17,128 nt of DNA from positions 1-17,128 of the forward strand of contig JAEENF010000052.1 of assembly GCA_016283605.1 (NCBI GenBank). Reading direction: 5' to 3'. Of this stretch, positions 6,801 through 13,910 are shown piece after piece; within the stretch, counting starts at the first letter, position 1, and each line of letters starts with the position of its first letter. Position numbers and translations under genes: made by a program. The stretch comes from Prevotella sp. GTDB taxonomy: Bacteria > Bacteroidota > Bacteroidia > Bacteroidales > Bacteroidaceae. The notes under the pieces are model-generated. The model was not told where the DNA came from. It searched no databases and was given only the letters and a program-made list of their open reading frames with translations.

Positions 6801-6987
6801 CGACACTCTTCTGTACGGTCTCAGCGTTAGCGCCTGTGTATGATGCTAGGATACGGACGGTAGGAGGGGCTATCTCTGGGAACTGCTCGAGGGCGAGTTG
6901 GCTCAGTCCGATGATGCCCACGAGCACCATCAGTACAGAAATCACTCCTGACAAGATCGGCCTGTCTATAAAGGTCTTTACGTTCAT
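3841..6987 (-). CDS. RND-family multidrug efflux permease (HAE1/AcrB type)
   Basis: A 1048-residue proton-driven inner-membrane pump, the normal length for AcrB-like proteins. The opening FIDRPILSGVISVLMVLVGI is the first membrane segment. The proton-relay aspartates are present as D405-D406 in GTVVDDAIVVVEAV. The matching lysine is K951 in LLSKTAILLTEYA, and VRLRPILMTSLTMVFGLLPL follows with the conserved arginine near 982. Large periplasmic domains separate TM1-TM2 and TM7-TM8. An unusual GVQGVQGVQ run at residues 502-510, in the cytoplasmic loop after TM6, is encoded by a 3 x 9-base array. It lies 32 bases downstream of its adaptor and is probably co-transcribed with it. No TolC/OprM-type channel gene is adjacent. 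The substrate is unknown. Confidence 0.95.
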   Translation of the reverse strand: MNVKTFIDRPILSGVISVLMVLVGIIGLSQLALEQFPEIAPPTVRILASYTGANAETVQKSVVVPLEEAINGVEGMMYMTSSASNNGTASIGIFFRQGTDPNMAMVNVQNRAATVQGRLPSDVVKSGITVRKRQTSNIKQIAVYSPDSTFDRSFLANYTKINIEPRLSRIPGVGEVNVMGADYSMRIWLDPLKMARYGLTPADVTQVLNEQNVEVATGTLGAESENTFQYVLKYRGRYEEEKEYEQLVIRSLPSGDVLHIGDIARVELGSQNYNIIGETNGKPGINISINQVAGSNANEIIKQIDREVEEIRHSLPPGIVIEDLESKKDFLDASIASVVETLLEALLLVILVVWLFLGSWRATVIPAIAIIVSLIATLAVIYAIGFSLNMLTLFALVLVIGTVVDDAIVVVEAVQARLESAEGSNSKQMTVQAMHGITSALVTTTLVFMAVFVPVCFIGGVTGTFYTQFGLTMAIAVGISLFNALTLSPALCALLMKTKRQGVQGVQGVQDNRSATGGKVQNFLNFMSTCLQKITLRYQHAVAGFIPRRWLAAGLVVLAIVCLGWMMRTTRTGLVPNEDMGTVFINVQAAPGSSLHETYGILKQIEARIKDLPQLRIYSLIAGNSNSFEQSSSNGNFTLKLKNWGERKGKGDDVQSVVEEIYRRTADIANAKIQVNTQNMLPGFTRVNGFELYIQDKHGGTINDLYNYTNRLITALSERPEISRAYTNFSLKYPQYRVEVDAALCKRRGVSPSDVLAALSGYIGGSYASNFVRFTKLYRVMVQASPEYRLDTESLNNIFVRNNQGEMSPIGQYLTLTRVYGSETLMRFNLFPSIQVGGTAAEGYSSGQAINAIRETAAEVLPEGYGYEFGGMTREEASAENTTILVFVICIIFIYLILCALYESLFIPLAVILSVPFGLAGSFLFARIWGLENNIYMQTGLIMLIGLLSKTAILLTEYATTRRRQGMSIVEAALDAAAVRLRPILMTSLTMVFGLLPLALATGVGANGNHSLGVGTIGGMVVGTIALIFIVPVLFVIFKTIEERFYHK
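5458..5484 (-). repeat. 3 x 9-base tandem array inside the RND pump gene
   Basis: On the plus strand the units read TTGAACTCC, CTGAACTCC, TTGAACTCC; on the coding strand GGAGTTCAA-type units give Gly-Val-Gln three times. The array keeps frame because 9 is a multiple of 3. It falls in the poorly conserved loop between TM6 and TM7. Confidence 0.85.
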
Positions 6988-7010
6988 AATCCTCTATGCG
7001 GTAGCAAATT

Positions 7011-7038
7011 CTTCACTCTTCACTTTTCACTCTTCACT
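7011..7038. repeat. 4 x 7-base tandem array (NTTCACT) at the adaptor/pump junction
   Basis: The units CTTCACT, CTTCACT, TTTCACT, CTTCACT run without interruption on the plus strand. The array contains the stop codon (7020-7022) and last residues (VKSEK) of the adaptor gene and runs into the 32-base gap before the pump start. The same NTTCACT unit recurs at 16596-16623. Confidence 0.85.
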
Positions 7039-8123
7039 TCTATTCCTTCTTTCAGCAGTCCGGCACCTTCGGCGATGATGGTGTCACCTTCGCTGATGCC
7101 TTCTTCGACGATATATTCTCTACCGTTATCCTGCGAGAACAGGGTGACAGGCGTGGCCTTGGTCTTGCCGTTGATGATACGATAGACGAACGAACGGTTC
7201 TGTAACTCGTAGGTCGCCTCTTTAGGAATGACGATGCATTGCTGGCGGTGTGTGGGTACGACCACCGTAGCACTGCCGCCATTGTGCAGCAGATGTTCGC
7301 TGTTGGGGAACGAAGCGCGCAGCGTGACGGCTCCGGTCTGTGTGTCAACCGTTCCGCTGATGGCACTGATGCTGCCTTTCTGCTCGTACATCTGTCCGTT
7401 GCTCAGACGAAGACTGACAGCTGGAGCCTTGCTGATGAACGCTGACACGGAACCATACTGCGAGATGAGGTCGAGCACCTGGTTCTCGCTGATGCTGAAG
7501 TAGACGTACATCTCCGAGTCGTCGGCTACCGTCACCAGTGGCTCACTGATGCTACTGCTGACGAGTGATCCTACATGCCAGGGAATCATTGAGGCCACAC
7601 CACTGACGGGACTCTTCACCTCTGTATAACTCAGGTTGTTGCGGGCGTTCACTTCCTGTGCCCTGGCTTGAGCCAATGCGGCCTCTGCCTCATAGAGGGC
7701 ATTGCGCATGGTCTGTACAGATACGTCGCCAACTACATGTCCTTCCTGAAGTCGGGTCTCGTTATCGTAGTTCATCCGTGCCGTAGCCAGACGGGCCTCT
7801 GCACTCTTGCGGGCGGCCACAGCCACTTCCAATGCAGCACGGTAAGGCACCTGGTCGATGATGAACAGCGTCTGTCCTTTACGGACGGCCTGACCCTCGC
7901 CGGTGAGTATACGGGTGATGCAGCCCGATACCTGCGGCCGCACCTCTACAATCTGACGTCCGGTGAGCTTTGCACTATATTGACGTTCCAGGGTCATATC
8001 CTTCCGGCTTACAATCATTGTCTTATATTGGGCAGCATCGTGCCTTTTGCGTTTTTCCTCTCCGCAGGATGTAACCAATAGTGTGGCTGCGAGAACCATC
8101 ATGATTGTCTTCTTTCGTCTCAT
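7020..8123 (-). CDS. RND periplasmic adaptor (membrane fusion protein, AcrA type)
   Basis: A 367-residue lipoprotein that links the RND permease to an outer-membrane channel. The signal MRRKKTIMMVLAATLLVTSC has a lipobox ending in Cys20. The first lipoyl half is at about 57-90 (VEVRPQVSGCITRILTGEGQ), an Ala/Arg-rich helical hairpin at 95-163, and the second lipoyl half from about 164 (LSYTEVKSPVSGVASMIPW). The beta-barrel and membrane-proximal domains follow. The C-terminus (EGIEVKSEK) is set by the 7-base array at 7011-7038, so the natural end has been altered by that repeat. It starts 39 bases after the phosphatase gene with no promoter visible in between, so it may be transcribed with the upstream genes. 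Confidence 0.93.
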   Translation of the reverse strand: MRRKKTIMMVLAATLLVTSCGEEKRKRHDAAQYKTMIVSRKDMTLERQYSAKLTGRQIVEVRPQVSGCITRILTGEGQAVRKGQTLFIIDQVPYRAALEVAVAARKSAEARLATARMNYDNETRLQEGHVVGDVSVQTMRNALYEAEAALAQARAQEVNARNNLSYTEVKSPVSGVASMIPWHVGSLVSSSISEPLVTVADDSEMYVYFSISENQVLDLISQYGSVSAFISKAPAVSLRLSNGQMYEQKGSISAISGTVDTQTGAVTLRASFPNSEHLLHNGGSATVVVPTHRQQCIVIPKEATYELQNRSFVYRIINGKTKATPVTLFSQDNGREYIVEEGISEGDTIIAEGAGLLKEGIEVKSEK

Positions 8124-8162
8124 AATCTCAGTTTTTAGTTGGGTGCATTGAAGGGGTTAAGC

Positions 8163-8957
8163 TTAGTCAGAGTGGTTTGCATCAGATGTAGCAAACAGAA
8201 TGTCTTGCTGTATAAGGCCGTTGGTGGCGATGACACTGTTACCATAGGTGAAGTCGGCGTCGCCAGTGTAATCAGTGACTGTACCACCAGCCTCTTGTAC
8301 AAGAAGAGCGCCTGCCATGAAGTCCCACTGTCCGATATATTGTTCGGCATAGCCATCGAGACGTCCGGCGGCCACATAACAGAGTGACATCGCTGCGGAA
8401 CCGTTCATGCGGATACTGGCGCATCGGCCGTAGAAAGTGTCGATGAAATGCTTTGCTACAGGTTTGTAGGCCTCGCTGTTGTAGGGCAGCTGCAGACAGA
8501 GCAGGGCATCGTCGATCGCATGGTGGCTGACGTGAATGCGTTCACCATTCATGTAGGCTCCACCGTCTTTCCATGCATAGTAACACTCGGCAGCGCAGAT
8601 CTCATAGACCACGCCGAGGAGAATCTCATGACCTTGTATCAGGGCAATGCTGACGGCATAGGGCGCATAGTGGTGGATGAAGTTGGTGGTGCCGTCGAGG
8701 GGGTCGATGACCCAAAGTAATTGTTGGCTGTCGTGACCTGCCGACCCTTCCTCGGTGATGAAGCCCGCCTCGGGCAACAACTCGCGCAAGGCAGCAACGA
8801 TGAGTTGTTCGCTGCCTTTGTCGACATAACTCACATAGTCGTGGGCATGTTTGCGTTCCACGACATTGAACGAGAACTTTTCACACTCATCTGCAATATA
8901 TGACCCCGCGCGTTTTGCAATATTGCAAACCGCGAGGGTCAGTTTTTGAAGATCCAT
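8163..8957 (-). CDS. Inositol-monophosphatase family phosphatase
   Basis: A 264-residue Mg-dependent phosphatase of the IMPase/SuhB/CysQ superfamily, probably cytoplasmic. Metal-binding motifs are intact: E69-E70-G71, the signature WVIDPLDGTTNF (82-93, with D85, D88 and T90), and GQWDFMAGALLVQEAGG (209-225, with D212). The motif-B Phe-Met in place of the usual Ala-Ala is a mild variation. The substrate could be inositol phosphate, 3'-phosphoadenosine 5'-phosphate or a sugar phosphate and cannot be decided from sequence. It lies 11 bases after the unknown membrane protein and 39 bases before the RND adaptor on the same strand, consistent with one transcript. Confidence 0.92.
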   Translation of the reverse strand: MDLQKLTLAVCNIAKRAGSYIADECEKFSFNVVERKHAHDYVSYVDKGSEQLIVAALRELLPEAGFITEEGSAGHDSQQLLWVIDPLDGTTNFIHHYAPYAVSIALIQGHEILLGVVYEICAAECYYAWKDGGAYMNGERIHVSHHAIDDALLCLQLPYNSEAYKPVAKHFIDTFYGRCASIRMNGSAAMSLCYVAAGRLDGYAEQYIGQWDFMAGALLVQEAGGTVTDYTGDADFTYGNSVIATNGLIQQDILFATSDANHSD

Positions 8958-8968
8958 AGAAATACGGA

Positions 8969-9538
8969 TTAGTCTTCTGAGTCGCCTTTATAATGGAAGA
9001 TGCCAATATTAGGCGTTGTGCCCATATCGCGGTCAGGTATGCCACCTCTCTTCATGATGGCCTTGTTATAGCCGCCATGCATCTTACCCACGTAAAGCAG
9101 CAAGTCGCTATAGGTGACGGTAGGAATGACCACGCCGAAGGCACCCCAGGCTACACGCACACCCTCAGGGTGAACGTTGTTGTGGATGTACGCCGTACGG
9201 AAGAACGTGTGGTTGTGGATCTCCAGACGGTTGAATTTCTTCAGACCTTCCATCAGATCCTTGTTAATCTGGGTCGTGTCGGCCTTGGTGAAGATGTGGC
9301 CGAAGTTACTGATGTAGTCATCGATTCTGTCTCCCTTGATACTGTCGTTGTCCTCGATGCATTCCAGAAGACCGTCAGCGGTCTCTGACGCCATCGATTC
9401 CTTGCTGGGTTTAGTAATAATGGCTAAGATAAGCAGGATAAGGATGATGCCTGCCAGAATGATGAGCTTACCGAGACAGCTGTGATAGAAGGCCTGTCCG
9501 ACTGTTTCCTTTTGTTTAAAGTTGTCTGAGCGATACAT
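8969..9538 (-). CDS. Single-pass membrane protein of unknown function
   Basis: A 189-residue protein whose family I do not recognise. The N-terminus is short and polar (MYRSDNFKQKETVGQAFYHS), followed by one strongly hydrophobic segment at about 25-43 (LIILAGIILILLILAIITK). The remaining 145 residues are polar and probably periplasmic, with an acidic helical part (ECIEDNDSIKGDRIDDYISNF) and a conserved-looking end rich in Gly (KMHGGYNKAIMKRGGIPDRD). No catalytic motif or lipobox is seen. It is packed between folE (4-base gap) and the phosphatase gene (11-base gap), so it belongs to the same operon. Confidence 0.8.
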   Translation of the reverse strand: MYRSDNFKQKETVGQAFYHSCLGKLIILAGIILILLILAIITKPSKESMASETADGLLECIEDNDSIKGDRIDDYISNFGHIFTKADTTQINKDLMEGLKKFNRLEIHNHTFFRTAYIHNNVHPEGVRVAWGAFGVVIPTVTYSDLLLYVGKMHGGYNKAIMKRGGIPDRDMGTTPNIGIFHYKGDSED

Positions 9539-9542
9539 AAGT

Positions 9543-10130
9543 TTAAATTTTATTATTGTGAATTAAGTTCATGAATTCCTGGCGCGTCTTGGCCTGGTTG
9601 AAAGCACCGCAGAAGTCGCTGGTGGTGGTGATGCTGTTCTGCTTCTCCACACCGCGCATCTGCATGCACATATGTCGAGCCTCCACGACGACCATTACGC
9701 CGAGGGGCTTAAGTGTCTGTTGGATACACTCCTTGATCTGTAGTGTCATACGTTCCTGAACCTGCAGACGGTGACTGTAGATGTCTACCACGCGGGCAAT
9801 CTTTGAAAGTCCCGTGATGTATCCGTTAGGGATGTAAGCCACGTGCACCTTACCGTAGAAGGGTATCATATGGTGTTCGCAGAGCGAGAAGAAGTCGATG
9901 TCCTTGACGATGACCATCTGGGAGTAATCCTCCTTGAAGAGTGCCTGTCGTAGCACCTCATGGGCATCCATCTCATAACCTCTGGTGAGCACCTGCATGG
10001 CCTTCGCCACACGCATAGGGGTCTTTAAGAGCCCCTCACGCGTAGGGTCTTCACCCAGCAGCCGGAGGATATCCTGGTAGTGGGCGGCAAGTGCTTCGAG
10101 ACCTTCTCTGTATTCTGTTTCCGGGTTCAT
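9543..10130 (-). CDS. folE: GTP cyclohydrolase I (FolE)
   Basis: This cytoplasmic enzyme turns GTP into 7,8-dihydroneopterin triphosphate, the first step of folate synthesis. At 195 residues it is normal for bacterial type I enzymes. Zinc ligands are visible as C84 and H87 in SLCEHHMIPF and C155 in ARHMCMQMRGV; H86 and H153 match the catalytic histidines. Other family signatures are GEDPTREGLLKTPMRVAKA near the start, GLSKIARVVDIYSHRLQVQE, and a SITTTSDFCGAF end (the usual form is TTTSAxxGxF, so this is slightly divergent). It follows the SPOR gene by 10 bases on the same strand. Confidence 0.97.
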   Translation of the reverse strand: MNPETEYREGLEALAAHYQDILRLLGEDPTREGLLKTPMRVAKAMQVLTRGYEMDAHEVLRQALFKEDYSQMVIVKDIDFFSLCEHHMIPFYGKVHVAYIPNGYITGLSKIARVVDIYSHRLQVQERMTLQIKECIQQTLKPLGVMVVVEARHMCMQMRGVEKQNSITTTSDFCGAFNQAKTRQEFMNLIHNNKI

Positions 10131-10140
10131 GCAGTGGCTG

Positions 10141-10815
10141 TTAGGGATTTGACGTTTCCGGCTCCTCAGCAGGTGTCACGTAAGGCACGGTAATCTTGCC
10201 TTTGACGATAATGGCTGAGCTGTAGCCGAGTTTCTTCACGGAACGGAGTATCTCTGAGGCTTCTGCGTATGTACGGTAGTTACCCATACGACAGATCCAT
10301 CGGGGGGAGTAGAAATGTACATAGACGGGTTCGCCGGGGAAGAGTGCGTTTATCTCTCGGCCAATGCGTTCGGCCTTGATGCGGGCATCGCGAGAATTTC
10401 CACCGGCAAAGACCTGTACACGGAAACCGTTGGTCTTATAGCCGCCTTTCATGACTTTCTTGCGGATAGTGGTTTCGTCACTGGTCGTGGCAGTCGTCGT
10501 GTCAGGTTGCTGTCGCAGGGCAGTGACGGTAGGTCGTTGAGTGGTTCCGGTATCGGGTTTTGAGGTTGTTGTAGCAGTGTTAGTCTTCTGGTCTGTCTGT
10601 TTTTGAGTTACGGACTGGCTCTTGGTTTGTGTCTGTGGGACGACCATTGTCGTCTTTGGTCCGTTGATCAGGTCGTCGATGGCCTTGTCCTGTGTGATGG
10701 TAACCTTGCCTTCACCGTTCTTGCTCTGTTGGAGTCTTTGGGTGAAGGATGATTGTGCGTTGGCCGCCGTCATGCAGCCAACACACATCATCAATATGGT
10801 AGTAAGTCGTTTCAC
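10141..10815 (-). CDS. Secreted SPOR-domain protein
   Basis: A 224-residue exported protein. A Sec signal is clear (MKRLTTILMMCVGCMTAANA, cleavage before Gln21). A low-complexity Thr/Gln/Ser/Lys-rich linker covers about 50-120. The C-terminal SPOR domain (about 130-207) shows FRVQVFAGGNSRDARIKAER, PGEPVYVHFYSPRWICRMGN and a final strand near SSAIIVKG. SPOR domains bind glycan strands lacking stem peptides and often localise proteins to the division site; that role here is inferred. It starts 3 bases after the tpiA stop and is followed by folE after 10 bases, so translation may be coupled in this operon. Confidence 0.93.
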   Translation of the reverse strand: MKRLTTILMMCVGCMTAANAQSSFTQRLQQSKNGEGKVTITQDKAIDDLINGPKTTMVVPQTQTKSQSVTQKQTDQKTNTATTTSKPDTGTTQRPTVTALRQQPDTTTATTSDETTIRKKVMKGGYKTNGFRVQVFAGGNSRDARIKAERIGREINALFPGEPVYVHFYSPRWICRMGNYRTYAEASEILRSVKKLGYSSAIIVKGKITVPYVTPAEEPETSNP

Positions 10816-10818
10816 TTC

Positions 10819-11580
10819 TTACTTCTTCCAAGCGTCGATAATACCCTTGAAGTCGGCAGCCTTCAGTGAGGCACCACCAATCAGACCACCATCGATGTCG
10901 GGCTTTGCAAACAGCTCAGGAGCGTTGCTGGCCTTGCAGCTACCACCATAGAGGATAGTGGTGTCGTCGGCTACAGCCTGACCGTACTTCTCGGCAATGA
11001 TTGAACGGATGTAAGCGTGGATCTCCTCAGCCTGCTCAGCGGTAGCGGTCTTACCAGTACCGATAGCCCAGATGGGCTCGTAGGCGATAACGATCTTGCG
11101 GAAGTCCTCCTCGCTCAGGTTGAATACAGAACCCTCGAGCTCGGCCTTCACGACCTCGTTCTGCTTGCCAGCCTCGCGCTCCTCGAGTGACTCGCCGATA
11201 CAGAAGATCACCTTCAGATCGTTCTTCTGAGCCAGCAGCACCTTCTCCTTCAGGATTTCGGGAGTCTCCTTGTAGTACTCACGACGCTCTGAATGACCCA
11301 GGATCACGTACTGGGCACCAGTGCTCTTCACCATCTCGGCAGAAACCTCACCAGTGAAAGCACCCTTCTCCTTGTCGGCGCAGTTCTCAGCACCCAGACC
11401 GATGATGTTCTGGTCGAGGAACTGTGCGATAGAAGCGAGGTGGATAAACGGTGTGCAGATGACCACACCACAGTTGGGCTTGTCAGCCTTCAATGTCTCG
11501 TTAAGCTCCTTTGCAAGAGCGATACCATCCTGGAGATTCATGTTCATCTTCCAGTTTCCTGCTACAATTTTCTTTCTCAT
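10819..11580 (-). CDS. tpiA: Triosephosphate isomerase
   Basis: This cytoplasmic glycolytic enzyme interconverts dihydroxyacetone phosphate and glyceraldehyde-3-phosphate. Counted from the ATG at 11580 it has 253 residues, the usual length. Catalytic residues are intact: N9-W10-K11, H96 in ILGHSERR, and E168 in AYEPIWAIGTGKTA; the phosphate-loop LYGGSCKASN and GLIGGASL are also present. The reading frame has no stop between the upstream DoxX/MauE gene and this one, so a 641-residue fusion is possible. The ATG at 11580 opens a complete TPI with a purine-rich leader (AAAAAAGAAGAAAGAATT) and is taken as the functional start of the free enzyme. Whether the fusion, the free enzyme or both are made is unknown. 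Confidence 0.95.
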   Translation of the reverse strand: MRKKIVAGNWKMNMNLQDGIALAKELNETLKADKPNCGVVICTPFIHLASIAQFLDQNIIGLGAENCADKEKGAFTGEVSAEMVKSTGAQYVILGHSERREYYKETPEILKEKVLLAQKNDLKVIFCIGESLEEREAGKQNEVVKAELEGSVFNLSEEDFRKIVIAYEPIWAIGTGKTATAEQAEEIHAYIRSIIAEKYGQAVADDTTILYGGSCKASNAPELFAKPDIDGGLIGGASLKAADFKGIIDAWKK

Positions 11581-12744
11581 AATTCTTTCTTCTTTTTTAT
11601 TTAAAGGGTTGATTTTCTTCTTTCTCAGCCAACGGCTCCATGCCCACAGGCGGTCGGCGATGGTGAGTAGTGCCAGAGGTAACACAAACCACAGCAGCAG
11701 CATGGCTATCTTGCTGGGGATGCTGTCATTGGGCATTTGACCTATCTCATGACGTTCCAACGGTTGGACGCTGTCTTTCTCAGAGAGCACCGGCAGTCTG
11801 TTGTGGCTCCATTTGCGGATAACGGTACCGTCCTTCAACAGCACGAGTCCGGGATTGGAGCGGACGATGGTCTTCAGGGTGATCTCGTCGGTATTGCAGA
11901 AGGGATATTCTGCTCCCGTGATATCCTGCCAACGGCTGATGGCTTGTCCTGAACTGGCCGTCAGGCAGTAGAAAGGATAGCCCTGTCCCGTACAGTACTC
12001 ATACCACTCGTTGATGCGGTCCAACTGTGAGTCGTCGGCCTGTTCCAGATGTGGTGATACCAGCAGGAAGGTGTAACCTTCGCTGTTGAGAACCTCCTCT
12101 GTGATGTCACCATCCTCCGAGTCGATGAAAAACTCGGCATAGGGTGAATCCTGACCTTCCATCATCTCCTGCCATCCCTCGCGCAGGTTCGTCCCCACGT
12201 GATAAGGCCTGAAGTCGAAAAGCGGCAGGTCATACAGGCACCATATGGCGATGAAAAGGATGAACAGGGTGGAGTAGTTGAAAACTATCCATTGGTTGCT
12301 CAGACTGATCATCCGTGCCATGTCCTTGGGCCATAGGGCCACGAGGATAGCAGCTGCCAGCAAGACGACATTCTTCCAGAAGGTCTGCCAGTTGGTGAGC
12401 ACGATGGCATCGCCGAAGCATCCGCAGTCGCTGATAGGGTCGGTGAGTGCCAGCCATAGCGTGAGCAGTGTCCAGACGCTCATCAGTACCACCAGAAACT
12501 TGGAAACCAGACGCCTGTGGATGGCGAAGAGCAGACAGATGCCGATAAGGAACTCCATGGCGGAGATGGTCACCGAGGCACCCAGTGTCAGATAATCCGG
12601 CACGTACTGCCCCAAGTGCATCGCGTTCAGGTAATCGCGTATTTTGTACTGTGTGCCCAGTGGGTCTACCGCTTTCACAAATCCTGAGAGGATAAATGTT
12701 ACGGCGAGCAGCAACCGGGCGATGTTTACAGCGATTTGTCTCAC
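11581..12744 (-). CDS. DoxX/MauE-like membrane protein with thioredoxin-like region, in frame with tpiA
   Basis: The first 388 codons of a 641-codon ORF. About four membrane segments fall in residues 8-140 (LLLAVTFILSGFVKAVDPLG at the start is typical of DoxX/MauE proteins), with C107 and C109 in SDCGCFGD as a likely redox pair. A fifth segment is near 152-172. Residues 200-320 look like a thioredoxin fold (YTFLLVSP, then PGLVLLKDGTVIRKW) but lack a CxxC. A last membrane segment is at 345-362, followed by a basic linker (RKKKINPLNKKEERI) that runs directly into MRKKIVAGNWK of triosephosphate isomerase. Both alternative frames hit a TAA within a few bases of the linker. It overlaps the DUF1599 gene by 4 bases (ATGA). 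A role in periplasmic redox is inferred. Confidence 0.82.
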
Positions 12745-13286
12745 TCTGTCAATTTAATAACTCCAAAGACCGCGTAGTTGATGATGTCCATATAGTTGGC
12801 ATCGATACCCTCAGAGACGAGTGTCTCGCCCTGCAGGTTTTCAATCTCTTTGATTCTCTCTATCTTGGTGAGGATGAAGTCAGTGTACGAACTGACGCGC
12901 ATAGAGCGCCATGCCTCATCATAGTCGTGATTCTTACGTTTCATCAGCTCCAGCGCCTCGTGGGCATACTGGTCGTAAAGCGCCATGGCCTGCTCGTTGG
13001 TGATGTCCACTACATCGGCAAAGCCTTTGTTCAACTGGATAAGTCCTACGATGCCGTAGTTGATGAGCGCGATGAACTCCGGACGGATGCCTTCGCCCAC
13101 CATGCTCTCCTTCTTGATCTCGAGCGAACGGATCCGCTTCGCCTTGATAAAAAGCTGGTCGGTGAGTGCTGTGGGACGCAGGATGCGCCACGAGGCCTTG
13201 TAGTCGTGGAGTTTCTTCTCGAAGAGGGCGCGGCACTCGGCCATCGCCTGCTCAAACTGGGTGTTCGTAAGATCCAAACGAGCCAT
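12741..13286 (-). CDS. DUF1599 protein with two tandem domains
   Basis: A 181-residue cytoplasmic protein made of two copies of the same module. Copy one (about 23-85) has H27-D28-Y29 and W33 in LHDYKASWRI, then IRSLEIKKESMVGEGI and ALINYGIVGLIQL. Copy two (about 115-179) has H120-D121-Y122 and W126 in NHDYDEAWRS, then IKEIENLQGETLVSEGI and DIINYAVFGVIKL. This matches Bacteroidota DUF1599 proteins (a family linked by others to nucleotide modification; the function here is unknown). It starts 3 bases after the lipoprotein gene, and its stop overlaps the DoxX/MauE start by 4 bases. Confidence 0.88.
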   Translation of the reverse strand: MARLDLTNTQFEQAMAECRALFEKKLHDYKASWRILRPTALTDQLFIKAKRIRSLEIKKESMVGEGIRPEFIALINYGIVGLIQLNKGFADVVDITNEQAMALYDQYAHEALELMKRKNHDYDEAWRSMRVSSYTDFILTKIERIKEIENLQGETLVSEGIDANYMDIINYAVFGVIKLTE

Positions 13287-13289
13287 GGT

Positions 13290-13757
13290 CTATTCTTTTT
13301 GCTTCTTATGGATGTAACGTATCTTGGCACCAAGGGTCTCGCACTGTGTGCGCAACGAGTCACGCTTCATGCGGGTCCTGGTGAGCATTGTCAACTCCTC
13401 TGCAGTCGCTCTGAGGGCGGCCTTGTCTTTCTCCACCTTCGCCGTCTGGTAGTCAAGGTCGTGCTGGATGGCCTGCAACAGGCTGTCGGTGACGGCCAAC
13501 TCTTCCTGAGCTTTCTTCAGTTCAATGTCCTGATAGAGCTTCAGGGCCTTCTTGCGGGTGTTGATGGCATTGGGATACACCTTGCGCAACGAGTCGATGG
13601 TGGAGAGTGCTGCCTGGTAGTCGCTTGCCCCAAACTGTTCTTCAGCCTGTTGCAACAACTGCTCAGCCTGTTGCTGTCTGTTGTCCTTGCAGGCAACAGC
13701 CAGGATCAGAAAGAGTACCGTCGCCATCGCGTACGAAATGCGCTTCAATGTCATCAT
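13290..13757 (-). CDS. Small lipoprotein with coiled-coil region
   Basis: A predicted lipoprotein of about 155 residues, lead gene of the long minus-strand cluster. From the ATG at 13757 (or the next codon, 13754) the signal runs MMTLKRISYAMATVLFLILA and ends in the lipobox AVAC, so Cys23 would be lipidated. The mature part begins with a Gln-rich helix (RQQQAEQLLQQAEEQF) resembling a TPR-like repeat (DYQAALSTIDSLRKVYP). It continues as charged helices up to about 130 (KKAQEELAVTDSLLQ and KVEKDKAALRATAEELTML). A longer ORF from 13817 was rejected because its extra codons cover the promoter. No function is known. Confidence 0.82.
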   Translation of the reverse strand: MMTLKRISYAMATVLFLILAVACKDNRQQQAEQLLQQAEEQFGASDYQAALSTIDSLRKVYPNAINTRKKALKLYQDIELKKAQEELAVTDSLLQAIQHDLDYQTAKVEKDKAALRATAEELTMLTRTRMKRDSLRTQCETLGAKIRYIHKKQKE

Positions 13758-13786
13758 TTTGTCAGAGGTCTGTATAAAAATCTCTG

Positions 13787-13818
13787 CAAAGGTAGAAATA
13801 ATTTCCGAAATAGCCAAA
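13787..13818 (-). promoter_or_regulatory. Promoter of the long minus-strand operon
   Basis: On the minus strand TTTG (13818-13815), a 20-base spacer and TACCTTTG (13794-13787) match the Bacteroidota consensus. The lipoprotein ATG follows about 30 bases later. No equally good promoter was noticed further down to 8124, so the genes from 13757 to at least 8163 probably share it. Confidence 0.75.
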
Positions 13819-13855
13819 GAATCTTCCCTTTTTCATTGACTTTTATAGTGATAAA

Positions 13856-13887
13856 TTTGGTTTTTCGCTATATTTTGCCTAATTTTG
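13856..13887 (+). promoter_or_regulatory. Promoter of the CCA nucleotidyltransferase gene
   Basis: TTTG at 13856-13859, a 20-base spacer and TAATTTTG at 13880-13887 fit the consensus, with the start codon 23 bases on. It is divergent from the operon promoter; the two -33 boxes are about 37 bases apart. Confidence 0.7.
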
Positions 13888-13910
13888 CACCCACGAAAAC
13901 GAATAACTGC

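Noticed and set aside
13758..13817. An N-terminal extension of the small lipoprotein starting at 13817
   Set aside because: It would place the start codon in the -33 box, and the lipoprotein signal begins at the methionines at 13757 and 13754.
12696..13910. A plus-strand frame that would extend the CCA nucleotidyltransferase by about 405 residues
   Set aside because: It lies antisense to the DUF1599 and lipoprotein genes, shows no family resemblance, and the cca promoter and homology begin at 13856-13911.
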